64,000 bases of DNA from Heliobacterium mobile (GCF_009720735.1 NZ_WNKU01000013.1:1-64000); one strand, 5' to 3'. Positions 28,492 through 37,551 are shown, counted from the first letter of the stretch. Program-made: numbers and translations. Notes: a model not told the origin generated them from the sequence alone.

Positions 28492-29247
28492 TTAGTCCCT
28501 CTGTACAATCGGCTGCAAATCTTCCGGTTGTACATTTTTTTGGACCACGCCATCGTTAAGTCGCGCCCACTGTGGATTCTCATCAAGCCACGCCAAAACA
28601 GTGGGAACAGAGACGATCCTGCCGGGGCGGTAAAACCGGTCATAAATCTCCGCCAACAATTGGTAGTCTAACGGTTCATCGACGCACAGCCGATACTGGG
28701 GACGTCGGTAGATTTCCGGCACTGGACAGCGGGCCACCTTATATAGACCGGAATGATAGAGATGGAAGGTCACATGCTCCCGAGCTGCCGGATATCTTCC
28801 ATCACGATGAGCCTCTTCCAGAGCATCCCGTGAGAATACCTCCGTATCGAGACCACGAGGCCCACCTTCGACGGCTAGATAGTCGAACGGTTGGGCTTGG
28901 AAGTAATCAATCGCCGATCCAACTACATCGGGATCAATGAGCGGGCAGTCCGCAGTGATGCGCACGATCCTATCCGCCCCTACCTCCTGAGCACAACCGA
29001 CATAGCGCGAAAGGACATCGCTCTCATCCCCTCGAAATACATAGATGCCCCATTGCCGCGCTATTTCGGCTAAAGAATCGTCCGCCGCCAGATGGCTTGT
29101 GGCTAAGCACAAGACTTGAGCCTCCCGAACCCGCTTTAACCGATCAAATATATGCCAAAGAACTGGCTTTCCTGACAACGGTTTGAGCACTTTTCCTGGA
29201 AGACGGGTAGATCCCATCCGGGCCTGAACGATAATGGCTGTAGACAT
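28492..29247 (-). CDS. pseF: PseF/SpsF-like cytidylyltransferase
   Basis: 251 residues. It starts with the nucleotidyltransferase loop IVQARMGSTRLPGKVLKPL; ITADCPLIDPDVV carries the metal-binding aspartate, and RREHVTFHLY-like text (AAREHVTFHLYHSG) and CVDEPLDYQLL are typical of SpsF. It activates the nonulosonic acid as its CMP sugar. Start: ATG 29247 with AGGAGGT 7 bases upstream; the frame continues 40 codons further but that part has no ribosome site. It is the first gene of the pse unit and carries a possible sigma-28 promoter at 29307-29334. Confidence 0.85.
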   Translation of the reverse strand: MSTAIIVQARMGSTRLPGKVLKPLSGKPVLWHIFDRLKRVREAQVLCLATSHLAADDSLAEIARQWGIYVFRGDESDVLSRYVGCAQEVGADRIVRITADCPLIDPDVVGSAIDYFQAQPFDYLAVEGGPRGLDTEVFSRDALEEAHRDGRYPAAREHVTFHLYHSGLYKVARCPVPEIYRRPQYRLCVDEPLDYQLLAEIYDRFYRPGRIVSVPTVLAWLDENPQWARLNDGVVQKNVQPEDLQPIVQRD

Positions 29248-29306
29248 GAGAGCACCTCCTGCGTAAATTACCCTATCTATTGAAACATTCTTTTCTATCT
29301 CATTCT

Positions 29307-29334
29307 GTATCGTAGCGGAAGCGGCAAGAGTTAA
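29307..29334 (-). promoter_or_regulatory. possible sigma-28 promoter of the pse operon (weak)
   Basis: On the minus strand TTAA, a 16-base spacer and TACGATAC lie about 60 bases before the pseF start. The spacing equals that of the better elements at 30606, 34651, 35518 and 44643, but both boxes are degenerate. Confidence 0.3.
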
Positions 29335-29389
29335 TCTCATTCTCTGTATAAAGTGGCCATTACCCAAACTTTTGTTTGCCCGGTGAAAG

Positions 29390-30523
29390 TTACCGCAGAA
29401 CTTGTCTGCTTGGTAACTCCCTGGGATCTAATACAGAAAACCGTACCGCCGGTTCAGCATCTCGGTTGCCGAGATAATAGAGAGTAACTAATTTCTCATC
29501 CACCCAAGCCAAATCTGCATATCCACCATCATAGGGATTCCCTGAATAAAAATCTAACAGTTTTCTTCCGGTAAGACCGTATTCACCGAAATCGGTCTGT
29601 TTCGCTTTTCCTGTCGATAGATCAGATAACGGATTGAACTCTGCCAATCCTACGGCACTTTGATTTATTGTCATTAACCTGCGGTAAGCTAACAAAATTT
29701 GCCCCTTTTGATGAATCGCCATTGGGGCATGCGCCATGGAAAATAGTTTCTTGGGAGGAGACCACTGTAATAAGTCCGTTGACTCAGTCACCCAGATTCC
29801 AAAGGGCCCATTATCCTGCCGCATGAACATATAGTAGCTATGACCGTCAAAGACAATGGAGCTTTCGTTGAGGATCACTTCCCGGGGGTAATCAGTGATC
29901 GTCGCTAACAGGTCCCAATGATGCCCATCGTCCGTCACTAACAAAAACGGTCGTATCACTGGTTCACCTTTTCGCTGTCCATAGGCGGGAAAAACATATC
30001 CCCGGCTTGATGTAAAGGACTTACCATAAAAAACGAACCAATCGATCGAGGGGATCGTCACAGGCCACCGATCATCGAAATCCGGTTCAGCGGCAAAAGA
30101 AACAGTCGGAGCGATAGCTTTTCCTGGAATATAGGTCCGTGTGCAGAGGGAGAACCGGTTCTCATCGAGTCGTGATACAATTGCATCCAACTCATTCTCA
30201 CTAGAAAAGACAACCGTTCCGCAAGACTCCCAAGATTCATCAGAATCTCTGTAGGCCTTAACACGGCGACGTGTCTTCGAAATCCACCTCGAAAAAGAGT
30301 TACCACTCGTCAAACGAAGCGACCTATCTTTTAACTGATGAAAGAATTCCTCTTTCTCCAGGATGATTTCCCGAACGACACCGTCCATTCCGTGACATTG
30401 ACGTTTATCTTTAGTCCCTTGGCGATAGTAGATGTACAGCTTTCCTTTATGCTCTACGAACGTAGGAAACGAAGAATATACATTTTTACGGCGAGGCACC
30501 AATGTCGCAACCTGCACATTCAC
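29390..30523 (-). CDS. sialidase-like beta-propeller protein, unassigned
   Basis: 377 residues without signal peptide or membrane segment. Repeating short blades, each with a hydrophobic-polar strand and motifs such as GKLYIYYRQG, DDGHHWDLLATI, SFTSSRGYVFPAYG and KGQILLAYRRL, resemble Asp-box propellers of sialidases and GH43/GH117-type glycosidases. No complete catalytic set is certain. It lacks an export signal, so a role on cytoplasmic sugar precursors or binding of a glycan is more likely than secretion. Start: GTG 30523 or GTG 30517; a GAGGTG site 7-8 bases ahead favours the second. It is divergent from fliK and convergent with nothing, standing between the pse genes and the flagellar genes. 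Confidence 0.6.
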   Translation of the reverse strand: MNVQVATLVPRRKNVYSSFPTFVEHKGKLYIYYRQGTKDKRQCHGMDGVVREIILEKEEFFHQLKDRSLRLTSGNSFSRWISKTRRRVKAYRDSDESWESCGTVVFSSENELDAIVSRLDENRFSLCTRTYIPGKAIAPTVSFAAEPDFDDRWPVTIPSIDWFVFYGKSFTSSRGYVFPAYGQRKGEPVIRPFLLVTDDGHHWDLLATITDYPREVILNESSIVFDGHSYYMFMRQDNGPFGIWVTESTDLLQWSPPKKLFSMAHAPMAIHQKGQILLAYRRLMTINQSAVGLAEFNPLSDLSTGKAKQTDFGEYGLTGRKLLDFYSGNPYDGGYADLAWVDEKLVTLYYLGNRDAEPAVRFSVLDPRELPSRQVLR

Positions 30524-30549
30524 ACACCTCTTTCTGTGTAGTGTATCAA

Positions 30550-30578
30550 ATTATACCTTTTTACCCAGGCGTAAACAA
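30550..30578 (-). promoter_or_regulatory. sigma-A-like promoter of the propeller gene
   Basis: Minus strand: TTGTTT (30573-30578), a 17-base spacer and a perfect TATAAT (30550-30555), about 27 bases from the start codon. The -35 box is poor. Confidence 0.45.
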
Positions 30579-30605
30579 CCAACGGGAACTGTTGACCAAG
30601 ACTTC

Positions 30606-30634
30606 TCAAGGGGACTCCGTATTTTAACGATAAT
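30606..30634 (+). promoter_or_regulatory. sigma-28-type promoter of fliK
   Basis: TCAA (30606-30609), a 16-base spacer starting GGGG, and AACGATAAT (30626-30634), 41 bases before the fliK ATG. It is the same arrangement as at 34651. The Bacillus sigma-D consensus is TAAA, 14-16 bases, GCCGATAA. Confidence 0.6.
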
Positions 30635-30675
30635 AAATACATCGATCGACATGCCACCGGAAAGGACGGATCTCC

Positions 30676-33600
30676 ATGCGTATTCAATCGTATTCAACGG
30701 GAACCGCTCGTCCTGATATTGATCCATCCCTTGAACTTCAACAAGGAGAAGTATATACAGGAAACCTTAAGAAGCTCACTTCAGCCCAAGAAGGTGTCAT
30801 TCAAATCCGGGGGCAGGATGTACAAGTCCGCTTTGAAGGCAACCCTCCAAAAGGAGATCGTTTTGCACTGGAAATCACCGGTTCTAACGGGAGTACTGTT
30901 CAAGTTAAAGTTCTTGAAGCCCCCCCCAGCAACAACTCAACTGCCCGCTCCAGTGAACCGGATATCGGAAGCATTATCCGTACCTTCGGAGTGACTCCTT
31001 CCGAAGATTTGACCCAGGCGACACGCCTCGTGATGGAGCGTGGACGGCCACTGAACAAAGACACCATTCAGGAACTGAAAAGCTTTTTGGATAAAACACC
31101 GGGCTCTTCAGCAGATAAACTTAAAACAGTCCAGGCACTGCTTAATAAAAACCTAGAGGTTACATTCCCACAGCTAAAGGCAGTTCAAGAAGCTTTGAAT
31201 GGTCGTCCTCTCGGACAAGTACTCGTCGATTTAGCGAGTCAGCTTGATCCCGAGTGGAATATTCCACAACCATCAAATGTTTCCACAAGCCCGTCTGTTA
31301 CTCCCTCCGAATCATCGATACCACCTTCATCCACCTCAACATCCCAATCGCCCAAAGAAGCGTTGGCCCAAGTTTTATCGACCATCTCCAGAAGCTCCAG
31401 CCTCACAGAATCAATCAAAGTCGTCCAAGACTTAACCCGTCAATTATCAACAAATGGGCAGGTTGATCGTCCTATTGCGGTTGTGCTAGAGCGTGCCGTC
31501 TCGGAGGCACATATCTTCGCCTCTGTAGGCCGTGACCAAGCAGGTTCTGAGCGTCTTCAGCAGGCTCTCAAACAGGTACTGAAAAGCTTGCCGGAAAATC
31601 CTCCCTCAGCCCCTGCCACCCCCACTCCATCTGCTCCTTCCCCTCCTGCATTAACATCGCCAACGCAATCGGCACAAACCTTACCGGCCCGCCAGCAAGC
31701 GGACACCTCCGCAAAACCACCTTCCCAGCCAACATCAGTCGGCAACATTCTATCGCCGAAAGAACAGGTGTCCCAGGCTTTATCCACTGTCTCCAAAAGC
31801 TCCAACATGATGGAGTCAATCAAAGTCGTCCAGGACTTAGCCCGTCAATTATCGACAAATGGGCAGGTTGATCGTCCCATTGTGGTTGCGCTAGAACGTG
31901 CCGTCTCGGAGGCACAAATCTTTGCCTCCGTAGGCCGTGACCAAGCAAGTTCTGAACGCCTTCAACATGTTCTCAAACAGATACTGGGAAAATTACCTGA
32001 AAATCCACCTGCTATCTCTACCTTTCCTTCTACATCTACACCTCCCCCCCCTGCTTTGACATCACCAACGCAATCGGTACAATCCTTACCGTTGAGTATC
32101 GGTTCAAGACCGGCTAACTCCGATGCGACGATGAAGATATACCTCACCCAGGCTGCTGCTATCATCCGCCAAGTACCCGATCTCAACCAAGCGCTTCGAC
32201 AAATCAGTGATACACTTGCAGCTAACAGGGAGATAGATCCAGAATTAGCCATCAAAGTTGAGCAACAACTGGATAGCGCACGCCAACTTCAGCAAAAAGG
32301 CTACGAAGGCCTTGCCCGAGAACGTCTAAGCCAGTCTTTGGAACAGATGGCTCGCCAGCAAGCAAACAGCTTCACAAAACCACCTTCCTATCCAACATCA
32401 GTCAGCAATGTTCCCTCAGCGAAAGAGTCGGTAGCGCAAGCTTTTTCCACCGTCTCCAAAAGCTCCAACCTGACAGAGTCAATCAACGTCGTTCCCTCTA
32501 ATGAAACAACCAAGTCGCTGTTGATAAACGCTGCGACGGTGGCTCGGCAAGAAACAGATCTCAGTAAAGCAATCGGCTGGATTAGAGATGCCGTTACTGC
32601 CAATCGAACGATCGAGCCTGCGTTGTCCATGAAGGTGCAACAACAACTAAGTAACGCCAGTCAACTTCAACAAAAGGGTTACGAGCGTCTTGCTCGCGAG
32701 CACTTAAGTCAGTTTTTGGAACAGATGGTCCGCGAAGAAGCGGATTCTCCCGCAAAACCAACTTCCCATCCACAATCTGCTGGGAATTTTATATCCACGA
32801 AAGATCAGGTAGCCCAAGTCTATTCGACGGTCTCCAATAGTTCTAACGTGGCCGAGTCGACCAAACTTGTCCAGGACTTAGTAAGACAGTTATCGACAAA
32901 TGGGCAGGTGAACCGTCCCATTGTAGTTGCACTAGACAAGGCCGTCTCTGATGCTCGCACCCTTGCGTCCACAGGACAGGAGCAATTGGGCAACGCCCGC
33001 CTCATCCAAGCACTCGGTCAGGTAACAGAAGAGCTACAAAAGCTTTTCTCTAAATCATCCCCGACGTCATCACTGTTAGACATTGCTCAATCGCCGGCGA
33101 CAGCTCAGTCATCTCAAACTACTCCCTTAGCCCAAACCGACCCATTTCTACAAGCGGCCTCAGAACCTTCATCAACTCCAGCCGACTCACCGGAGGAGTT
33201 TGAAAAAATCGTCTCCCAAGCCTATGCGGAAGCGCTGGAAATGGGCGGTATTCAACTCCCCGCTAAAAATTATCTCGTCACCGAAATCACCCAACGGTTG
33301 AGCCAAGCAACCCAAGACTTCCGCAACCTCAAACGGGAAGTTGTCCGCAACATCGATAGCATTTCACAGGTCTTACAAAACAACCGCAACTACGTTCTCC
33401 CCTTGGTCAAACCACTGCTCGAATCCACCATCGATATCTTAGATAATGCAATCCTCAAAAGTGACATCACACTTTTCACCGATATGGGTACGGAAAAGAA
33501 ACTGATGGTCGCCAGCAGTCGTCTCGCAGAGGCTCGGAATTTTCTCAGCCAGGGTAACAACGGTAAAGCCCAGGAGATCCTAACCGAAGTAAAAGACCTC

Positions 33601-34605
33601 CTCGAAAACCTCAACTGGCGGCCATCCGATGTAAAAGTCCGGCGCATCCTCACAGACAGCGGTCTCTTCTCCTTCGATAAAAACCCTATGGAACGGTTAG
33701 GACGACAGATGGACCAAGTCCTAAGTGCTTTATCCATTCCTAACAGTCCAAGCAGAGATTCGTCCCTGGCGCCCTCCTCATCCCCCGCTTCCGGTTCGGG
33801 AAATACTGCTGGAGCAACAACAGAACCTTCTGCCCGTGATATTTATAATCTCATTCGCACGTTGGGCCTCAATCATGACAGTGAAGTTGCCCAGTCGCTG
33901 GCGAGCAACCGTCAAACAAATCTATCTTCGGAAGCCCAGAACCTCAACTCTTCCCGATTTACCGACCAGGACGGCGGAAGCGGCACCCATTCTCAACAAT
34001 CCTTCAACCAAAATCCTAACTCTGACCAGGATAAATATTCACATAACCTCAAATCCACCCTACTGCAACTGGCCAAGAGCGACAGTCCCTTACCGCCATC
34101 TGTCCACGCCTTAGCCGAACAGGCCTTAAACAACCTTACAGGCCAGCAACTCCTCAGCAAAAGCGACATTGGCACCAATATGCAATCACTCTTTTTTAAC
34201 CTGCCCATGCTCCTTGGAAACCAAGTTGAAAGTCTACAAGTCTGGGTCAACGGACGCAATGAGCGGCAAAAAATGAACTGGGAAAATTGTAATCTCTACT
34301 TCCTGATCGATACACCCCAATACGGCGATACCGGTATTGCCCTCTCCGCCGTGGACCGCAATCTTTCTATCACCTTGAAGAATGACAAAGACGATTTTAA
34401 AGAAAAGGTCGCTTCTTTGGTCGAAAAATGTAAGGAGAACCTGAAAAAGATCGGTTATAATATTTCATCAGTGCAGTTCACAGGGTTGACCGAAGAAAAA
34501 AGCACGGCTACAACTGGTGAAGCTTTTTCCCAGATCAATATCACCCCTGGTACTAAGCCAACGGCAGCAAAAGTCACTCAAGGGGGATTCAGCTTCAAAA
34601 TCTAA
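30676..34605 (+). CDS. fliK: giant FliK-like flagellar hook-length protein with internal repeats
   Basis: 1309 residues, two to three times the usual FliK. The C-terminal domain (about 1175-1309, from NLPMLLGNQVESLQVWVNG) resembles the FliK C-terminal domain that switches export specificity through FlhB. The following gene encodes an FlhB C-terminal-like protein, the same pairing as Bacillus ylqG-ylqH. The middle is a tandem array: repeat type A (SPKEQVSQALSTVSKSS..., ...RQLSTNGQVDRPI...) starts at about residues 225, 360 and 707; type B (LxxAAxIxRQ..., ...QQLxxAxQLQQKGYE) at about 485 and 611. Pro/Ser/Thr-rich linkers join them. No signal peptide, as expected for a type III export substrate. 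AAAGGA lies upstream of the ATG. Confidence 0.8.
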   Translation: MRIQSYSTGTARPDIDPSLELQQGEVYTGNLKKLTSAQEGVIQIRGQDVQVRFEGNPPKGDRFALEITGSNGSTVQVKVLEAPPSNNSTARSSEPDIGSIIRTFGVTPSEDLTQATRLVMERGRPLNKDTIQELKSFLDKTPGSSADKLKTVQALLNKNLEVTFPQLKAVQEALNGRPLGQVLVDLASQLDPEWNIPQPSNVSTSPSVTPSESSIPPSSTSTSQSPKEALAQVLSTISRSSSLTESIKVVQDLTRQLSTNGQVDRPIAVVLERAVSEAHIFASVGRDQAGSERLQQALKQVLKSLPENPPSAPATPTPSAPSPPALTSPTQSAQTLPARQQADTSAKPPSQPTSVGNILSPKEQVSQALSTVSKSSNMMESIKVVQDLARQLSTNGQVDRPIVVALERAVSEAQIFASVGRDQASSERLQHVLKQILGKLPENPPAISTFPSTSTPPPPALTSPTQSVQSLPLSIGSRPANSDATMKIYLTQAAAIIRQVPDLNQALRQISDTLAANREIDPELAIKVEQQLDSARQLQQKGYEGLARERLSQSLEQMARQQANSFTKPPSYPTSVSNVPSAKESVAQAFSTVSKSSNLTESINVVPSNETTKSLLINAATVARQETDLSKAIGWIRDAVTANRTIEPALSMKVQQQLSNASQLQQKGYERLAREHLSQFLEQMVREEADSPAKPTSHPQSAGNFISTKDQVAQVYSTVSNSSNVAESTKLVQDLVRQLSTNGQVNRPIVVALDKAVSDARTLASTGQEQLGNARLIQALGQVTEELQKLFSKSSPTSSLLDIAQSPATAQSSQTTPLAQTDPFLQAASEPSSTPADSPEEFEKIVSQAYAEALEMGGIQLPAKNYLVTEITQRLSQATQDFRNLKREVVRNIDSISQVLQNNRNYVLPLVKPLLESTIDILDNAILKSDITLFTDMGTEKKLMVASSRLAEARNFLSQGNNGKAQEILTEVKDLLENLNWRPSDVKVRRILTDSGLFSFDKNPMERLGRQMDQVLSALSIPNSPSRDSSLAPSSSPASGSGNTAGATTEPSARDIYNLIRTLGLNHDSEVAQSLASNRQTNLSSEAQNLNSSRFTDQDGGSGTHSQQSFNQNPNSDQDKYSHNLKSTLLQLAKSDSPLPPSVHALAEQALNNLTGQQLLSKSDIGTNMQSLFFNLPMLLGNQVESLQVWVNGRNERQKMNWENCNLYFLIDTPQYGDTGIALSAVDRNLSITLKNDKDDFKEKVASLVEKCKENLKKIGYNISSVQFTGLTEEKSTATTGEAFSQINITPGTKPTAAKVTQGGFSFKI

Positions 34606-34610
34606 AAAAA

Positions 34611-34632
34611 GCCCCCGGTATCCGCCGGGGGC
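34611..34632 (+). terminator. hairpin terminator after fliK
   Basis: GCCCCCGG and CCGGGGGC form an 8-bp GC stem with a 6-base loop, flanked by AAAAAAA before and TGCTCATTTTTT after. The U-run is displaced by 6 bases, so read-through into flhX is possible. Confidence 0.6.
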
Positions 34633-34650
34633 TGCTCATTTTTTACTCAC

Positions 34651-34679
34651 TCAAGGGAACGGGCGAATTCAACGATAAT
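34651..34679 (+). promoter_or_regulatory. sigma-28-type promoter of flhX
   Basis: TCAAGGG (TCAA at 34651-34654), a 16-base spacer and AACGATAAT (34671-34679), 41 bases before the flhX ATG. Boxes, spacer length and distance to the start match the fliK element. Confidence 0.6.
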
Positions 34680-34719
34680 TATCCTAGATGAATGCCCCTG
34701 TAGAAACGAGGAACACCTA

Positions 34720-35022
34720 ATGAACTACCGTTTCTTTAATCAAAAACAAAAAAAAGAAATCGGCGGGCCCACGGCAGCCGCCCTTCGTTATGATGCCAAC
34801 AGCGATACGCCGGTGGTCATTGCCCAAGGTAAGGGGCATCTCGCTCGAAAAATCATCGACCTTGCAAAAGAAAAAAATATCCCGATCCAAGAAGATACGT
34901 TGCTGGTAGAAAACTTAATCGATATGGATCTTGGCGACACCATCCCCCCTCAACTGTACCTAGTCATCGCCGAAATCCTTCTACTTCTTGAAGATATGGA
35001 AAATCACCAAAGTATACAGTAA
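34720..35022 (+). CDS. flhX: FlhB C-terminal-domain-like protein (FlhX/YlqH)
   Basis: 100 residues equal to the cytoplasmic C-terminal domain of FlhB/EscU without the membrane part. AAALRYDANSDTPVVIAQGKGHLARKIIDLAKEKNIPI is the conserved core, in which NPTH is replaced by a variant lacking the autocleavage Asn-Pro. It likely modulates flagellar type III export and can partly stand in for the FlhB tail. Partner of the FliK-like protein next door. Confidence 0.85.
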   Translation: MNYRFFNQKQKKEIGGPTAAALRYDANSDTPVVIAQGKGHLARKIIDLAKEKNIPIQEDTLLVENLIDMDLGDTIPPQLYLVIAEILLLLEDMENHQSIQ

Positions 35023-35037
35023 GGCAGTGATACATCA

Positions 35038-35475
35038 ATGGAAGTCAATAAAATTGGCAAAACCGGAGCGGTAAACAAAAAAAACAATCCCGAAGTCCCA
35101 ACAGAAAAGATATCCTTCTCCGAAATCATGGCCCAACGGCGAGACCACATGAATACAGAGAAATACTCCAAAATGGTAGAAAAGATTGAAGACCAAGGCA
35201 ATATCCTCGCTCAATCTCGGACCGTTGAAGACCTAAAAAAATACAAAGAACTGGTTAAGCAATTCATGGATGATGTCATTAAAGACGGCCTCAAGCTAGA
35301 AGAACGGCGTGGCTTCAATCGCCGGGGACGAGCCAAGATTTACAAAATCGTCACCAAAGTGGACGAAAAGCTTCTTGAACTCACAGACCATGTCCTAAAA
35401 AAACAAGCCAACGGCCTGAAAATCCTCGGACTCGTCGGTGAGATTAAAGGTTTGCTGGTCGATACGTACACCTAA
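35038..35475 (+). CDS. yaaR: YaaR-family protein (DUF327)
   Basis: 145 residues, highly charged and helical. Family marks are FSEIMAQRRDH, LKKYKELVKQFMDDV and RRGRAKIYKIVTKVDEKLLEL near the C-terminus. Function not established; yaaR genes often lie with flagellar or DNA-replication genes. It starts 15 bases after flhX and is probably co-transcribed with it. Confidence 0.8.
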   Translation: MEVNKIGKTGAVNKKNNPEVPTEKISFSEIMAQRRDHMNTEKYSKMVEKIEDQGNILAQSRTVEDLKKYKELVKQFMDDVIKDGLKLEERRGFNRRGRAKIYKIVTKVDEKLLELTDHVLKKQANGLKILGLVGEIKGLLVDTYT

Positions 35476-35517
35476 GCGAGAATCGGTAGAAAAAAGACGA
35501 TGAACCCAAAAACAGGC

Positions 35518-35546
35518 TAAACTTTCTCAAGAATAAACCCGATAAT
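35518..35546 (+). promoter_or_regulatory. sigma-28-type promoter of fliS-hag
   Basis: TAAA (35518-35521), a 16-base spacer and CCCGATAAT (35538-35546), the closest match in the window to the Bacillus sigma-D consensus. It lies about 88 bases before fliS, leaving a longish leader that contains a perfect palindrome. Confidence 0.7.
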
Positions 35547-35574
35547 AAAAGAGATTTACATTGCTATATCGGAA

Positions 35575-35586
35575 CGAAACGTTTCG
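35575..35586. repeat. 12-bp perfect palindrome in the fliS leader
   Basis: CGAAACGTTTCG lies between the sigma-28-type promoter and the fliS start, about 30 bases past the -10 box. It could be an operator for a dimeric regulator or a small RNA hairpin. No known operator consensus is clearly met. Confidence 0.5.
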
Positions 35587-35633
35587 CTTTTACAAATGAG
35601 CATGCATTTAAATCCGTAGGAGGTGACATTCAC

Positions 35634-36098
35634 TTGGAACGAATCCCGACAGAGCAAGAAATTTACCAAATGTCATCCCAAGAGTTAACTTTGGTATTAT
35701 ACGAAAGTCTGATCGATCGACTTCAAAACTCTTTAGTAGCTATTCGTGAAAAACGTATTGGCGCGGCCAATCAAGAGTTGCAAAAAGCCAACGATATTGT
35801 AGAACGACTTGGAGCCGGTATTAATTATGAAGCAGGTGCCGTAGCAGAACAATTTGATGCCCTCTATAATTTTGTAGCCGACCGTCTTTATGAAGCGAAT
35901 TGGAAAAAAGACGCTGCTATCATTACGGACATCTTAAAGACAATAGAACCGATTGAAGAAGCTTGGAAACAAATGTTGAAGCAAGGCCCCACAAACCGTT
36001 CCGAACAGATTCGTAGGCAGACTTCAGTATATGAACGCAATCTTGCCTATGACTACGATGCGATGGATATTTGCGATTCCGTTGATCGGCGAGAGTAA
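35634..36098 (+). CDS. fliS: flagellin chaperone FliS
   Basis: 154 residues, a little longer than the usual 125-135 because of a charged C-terminal tail (YERNLAYDYDAMDICDSVDRRE). The core fits FliS: the helical LTLVLYESLIDRLQNSL and ALYNFVADRLYEAN segments. It binds the flagellin C-terminus in the cytoplasm and hands it to the export gate. The start codon is TTG 35634, fixed by AGGAGGT 9 bases upstream. It lies directly ahead of the flagellin gene, with 45 bases between. Confidence 0.9.
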   Translation: MERIPTEQEIYQMSSQELTLVLYESLIDRLQNSLVAIREKRIGAANQELQKANDIVERLGAGINYEAGAVAEQFDALYNFVADRLYEANWKKDAAIITDILKTIEPIEEAWKQMLKQGPTNRSEQIRRQTSVYERNLAYDYDAMDICDSVDRRE

Positions 36099-36143
36099 GA
36101 ACAGGTGATTTTATGATCTCAAATATATCGGGGAGAGATGAGA

Positions 36144-37445
36144 ATGCGAATTAACCATAATATCCAAGCTTTAAATGCGTATCGACAACTATCAAATAAC
36201 CAAAACGCCGTATCCAAACATATGGAAAAACTATCTTCGGGCTTGCGAATCAACCGTGCCTCTGACGATGCGGCAGGATTGGCTATCTCTGAACGTATGC
36301 GTTCACAAATTCGTGGCCTTACTGTAGCGGAGCGTAACGGTCTCGACGGTGTTTCGCTGATTCAAACAGCCGAAGCCGCGCTTGATTCGGTTCACGAAAT
36401 GCTCCAGCGCATGCGTGAACTGTCTGTGCAATCGGCTAACGGGATTTACACCGAACAAGATCGCAACGCCCTCCAAGATGAAGTGGACGAGTTAATTAAA
36501 GAAATTGACCGTGTTGCCGGGCATACGGAGTTTAACACCAGAAAACTGTTAAACGGTAATATGGGCCGTGCTGTCTCTGGGGCTGTCGCTAATATTCAGA
36601 CGAACAGTTTAGTCACATCTATGGGGAGCGCCTTTAATGCTAGCGCTGATTTGATTAATTTGGCAGACCGGGCAGGGAACAAATTTGGGGTCGTCTCCGG
36701 TGATACAGTTCAGTTAAGCTTCGTTGTCAACGGAAAACTATTGCAAACAAGTGGAATTAAAATTACGAACAGCACAACTTTTAATGATGTTATCGGTGCT
36801 GTTGCTGTCAAAGACATGAACGGTGCTTCTTGTGGAAATGTCAGCGGGTACTTTAAACTCACAGTAAGCGGAACGAAACTCAATTTTACTGCGCTTAGCG
36901 GGGGCTATGCCAAAGCTGTGTACGGCATTACCTTTACCTTCCGAGATGCACAGGGAATCATGAAAACACCAGCTACCGATGCCCTATCGTCGTTCCATGA
37001 AACTCGCCAAGCCTTGGTTAGTCGTCCACCTGGTGACGCAACGTTGCAAATTGGCCCGAACACCAACCAGCACCTCGGTTTGGAAATCGGTGACGTTACC
37101 TCCGCCGCCCTCGGGTTAAAGAGTTACTCAGGGGCAGAGTTCAGTATAAAAATCAATACGCAACAAGATGCCAATGTCGCCATCAAAGTATTTGATGAAG
37201 CCATTGCGAAAATCTCAAAAGAGCGTTCTAAACTCGGTGCCTTCCAAAACCGCCTCGAATACACCATCAATAACCTGAAAGTGGCCAACGAAAGCCTCAC
37301 TGCGGCTGAATCACGCATCCGTGACACGGACATGGCTATGGAAATGACCGAATTCACGAAACAAAATATCATTACTCAGTCGGCGACAGCGATGCTGGCA
37401 CAAGCGAACCAATTACCGCAGGGTATCCTGCAACTGTTGAAATAG
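36144..37445 (+). CDS. hag: flagellin
   Basis: 433 residues. The conserved N-terminal D0/D1 region (MRINHNIQALNAYRQL, SSGLRINRASDDAAGLAISERM) and C-terminal region (FTKQNIITQSATAMLAQANQLPQGILQLL) flank a central variable part (about 170-330) rich in Thr, Ser and Asn, the likely glycosylation surface. Start: ATG 36144 with GGGGAGA 7 bases upstream; ATG 36138 sits too close to it. It is the main filament subunit and the presumed acceptor for the sugars made by the pse/Maf and glycan genes around it. A strong terminator follows. Confidence 0.96.
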   Translation: MRINHNIQALNAYRQLSNNQNAVSKHMEKLSSGLRINRASDDAAGLAISERMRSQIRGLTVAERNGLDGVSLIQTAEAALDSVHEMLQRMRELSVQSANGIYTEQDRNALQDEVDELIKEIDRVAGHTEFNTRKLLNGNMGRAVSGAVANIQTNSLVTSMGSAFNASADLINLADRAGNKFGVVSGDTVQLSFVVNGKLLQTSGIKITNSTTFNDVIGAVAVKDMNGASCGNVSGYFKLTVSGTKLNFTALSGGYAKAVYGITFTFRDAQGIMKTPATDALSSFHETRQALVSRPPGDATLQIGPNTNQHLGLEIGDVTSAALGLKSYSGAEFSIKINTQQDANVAIKVFDEAIAKISKERSKLGAFQNRLEYTINNLKVANESLTAAESRIRDTDMAMEMTEFTKQNIITQSATAMLAQANQLPQGILQLLK

Positions 37446-37460
37446 AAGCCGGTATAACTC

Positions 37461-37505
37461 AAAAGCCCCCGGGAGCTCTGTTCTAGAGTCTACCGGGGGC
37501 TTTTT
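37461..37505. terminator. strong bidirectional terminator (hag / glycan locus)
   Basis: AAAAGCCCCCGG pairs with CCGGGGGCTTTTT, with further partial pairing inside the loop (CTCT/AGAG). It ends the flagellin transcript on the plus strand and the convergent glycan operon on the minus strand. Confidence 0.88.
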
Positions 37506-37551
37506 GCCATGTTTATACATTTCATCTAAAGGCGACCGTTACAGCTCGATT

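Noticed and set aside
31348-33050. CRISPR-like or mobile repeat array
   Set aside because: The repeats are in-frame, over 350 bases long and encode protein repeats in the FliK-like gene, without spacers.
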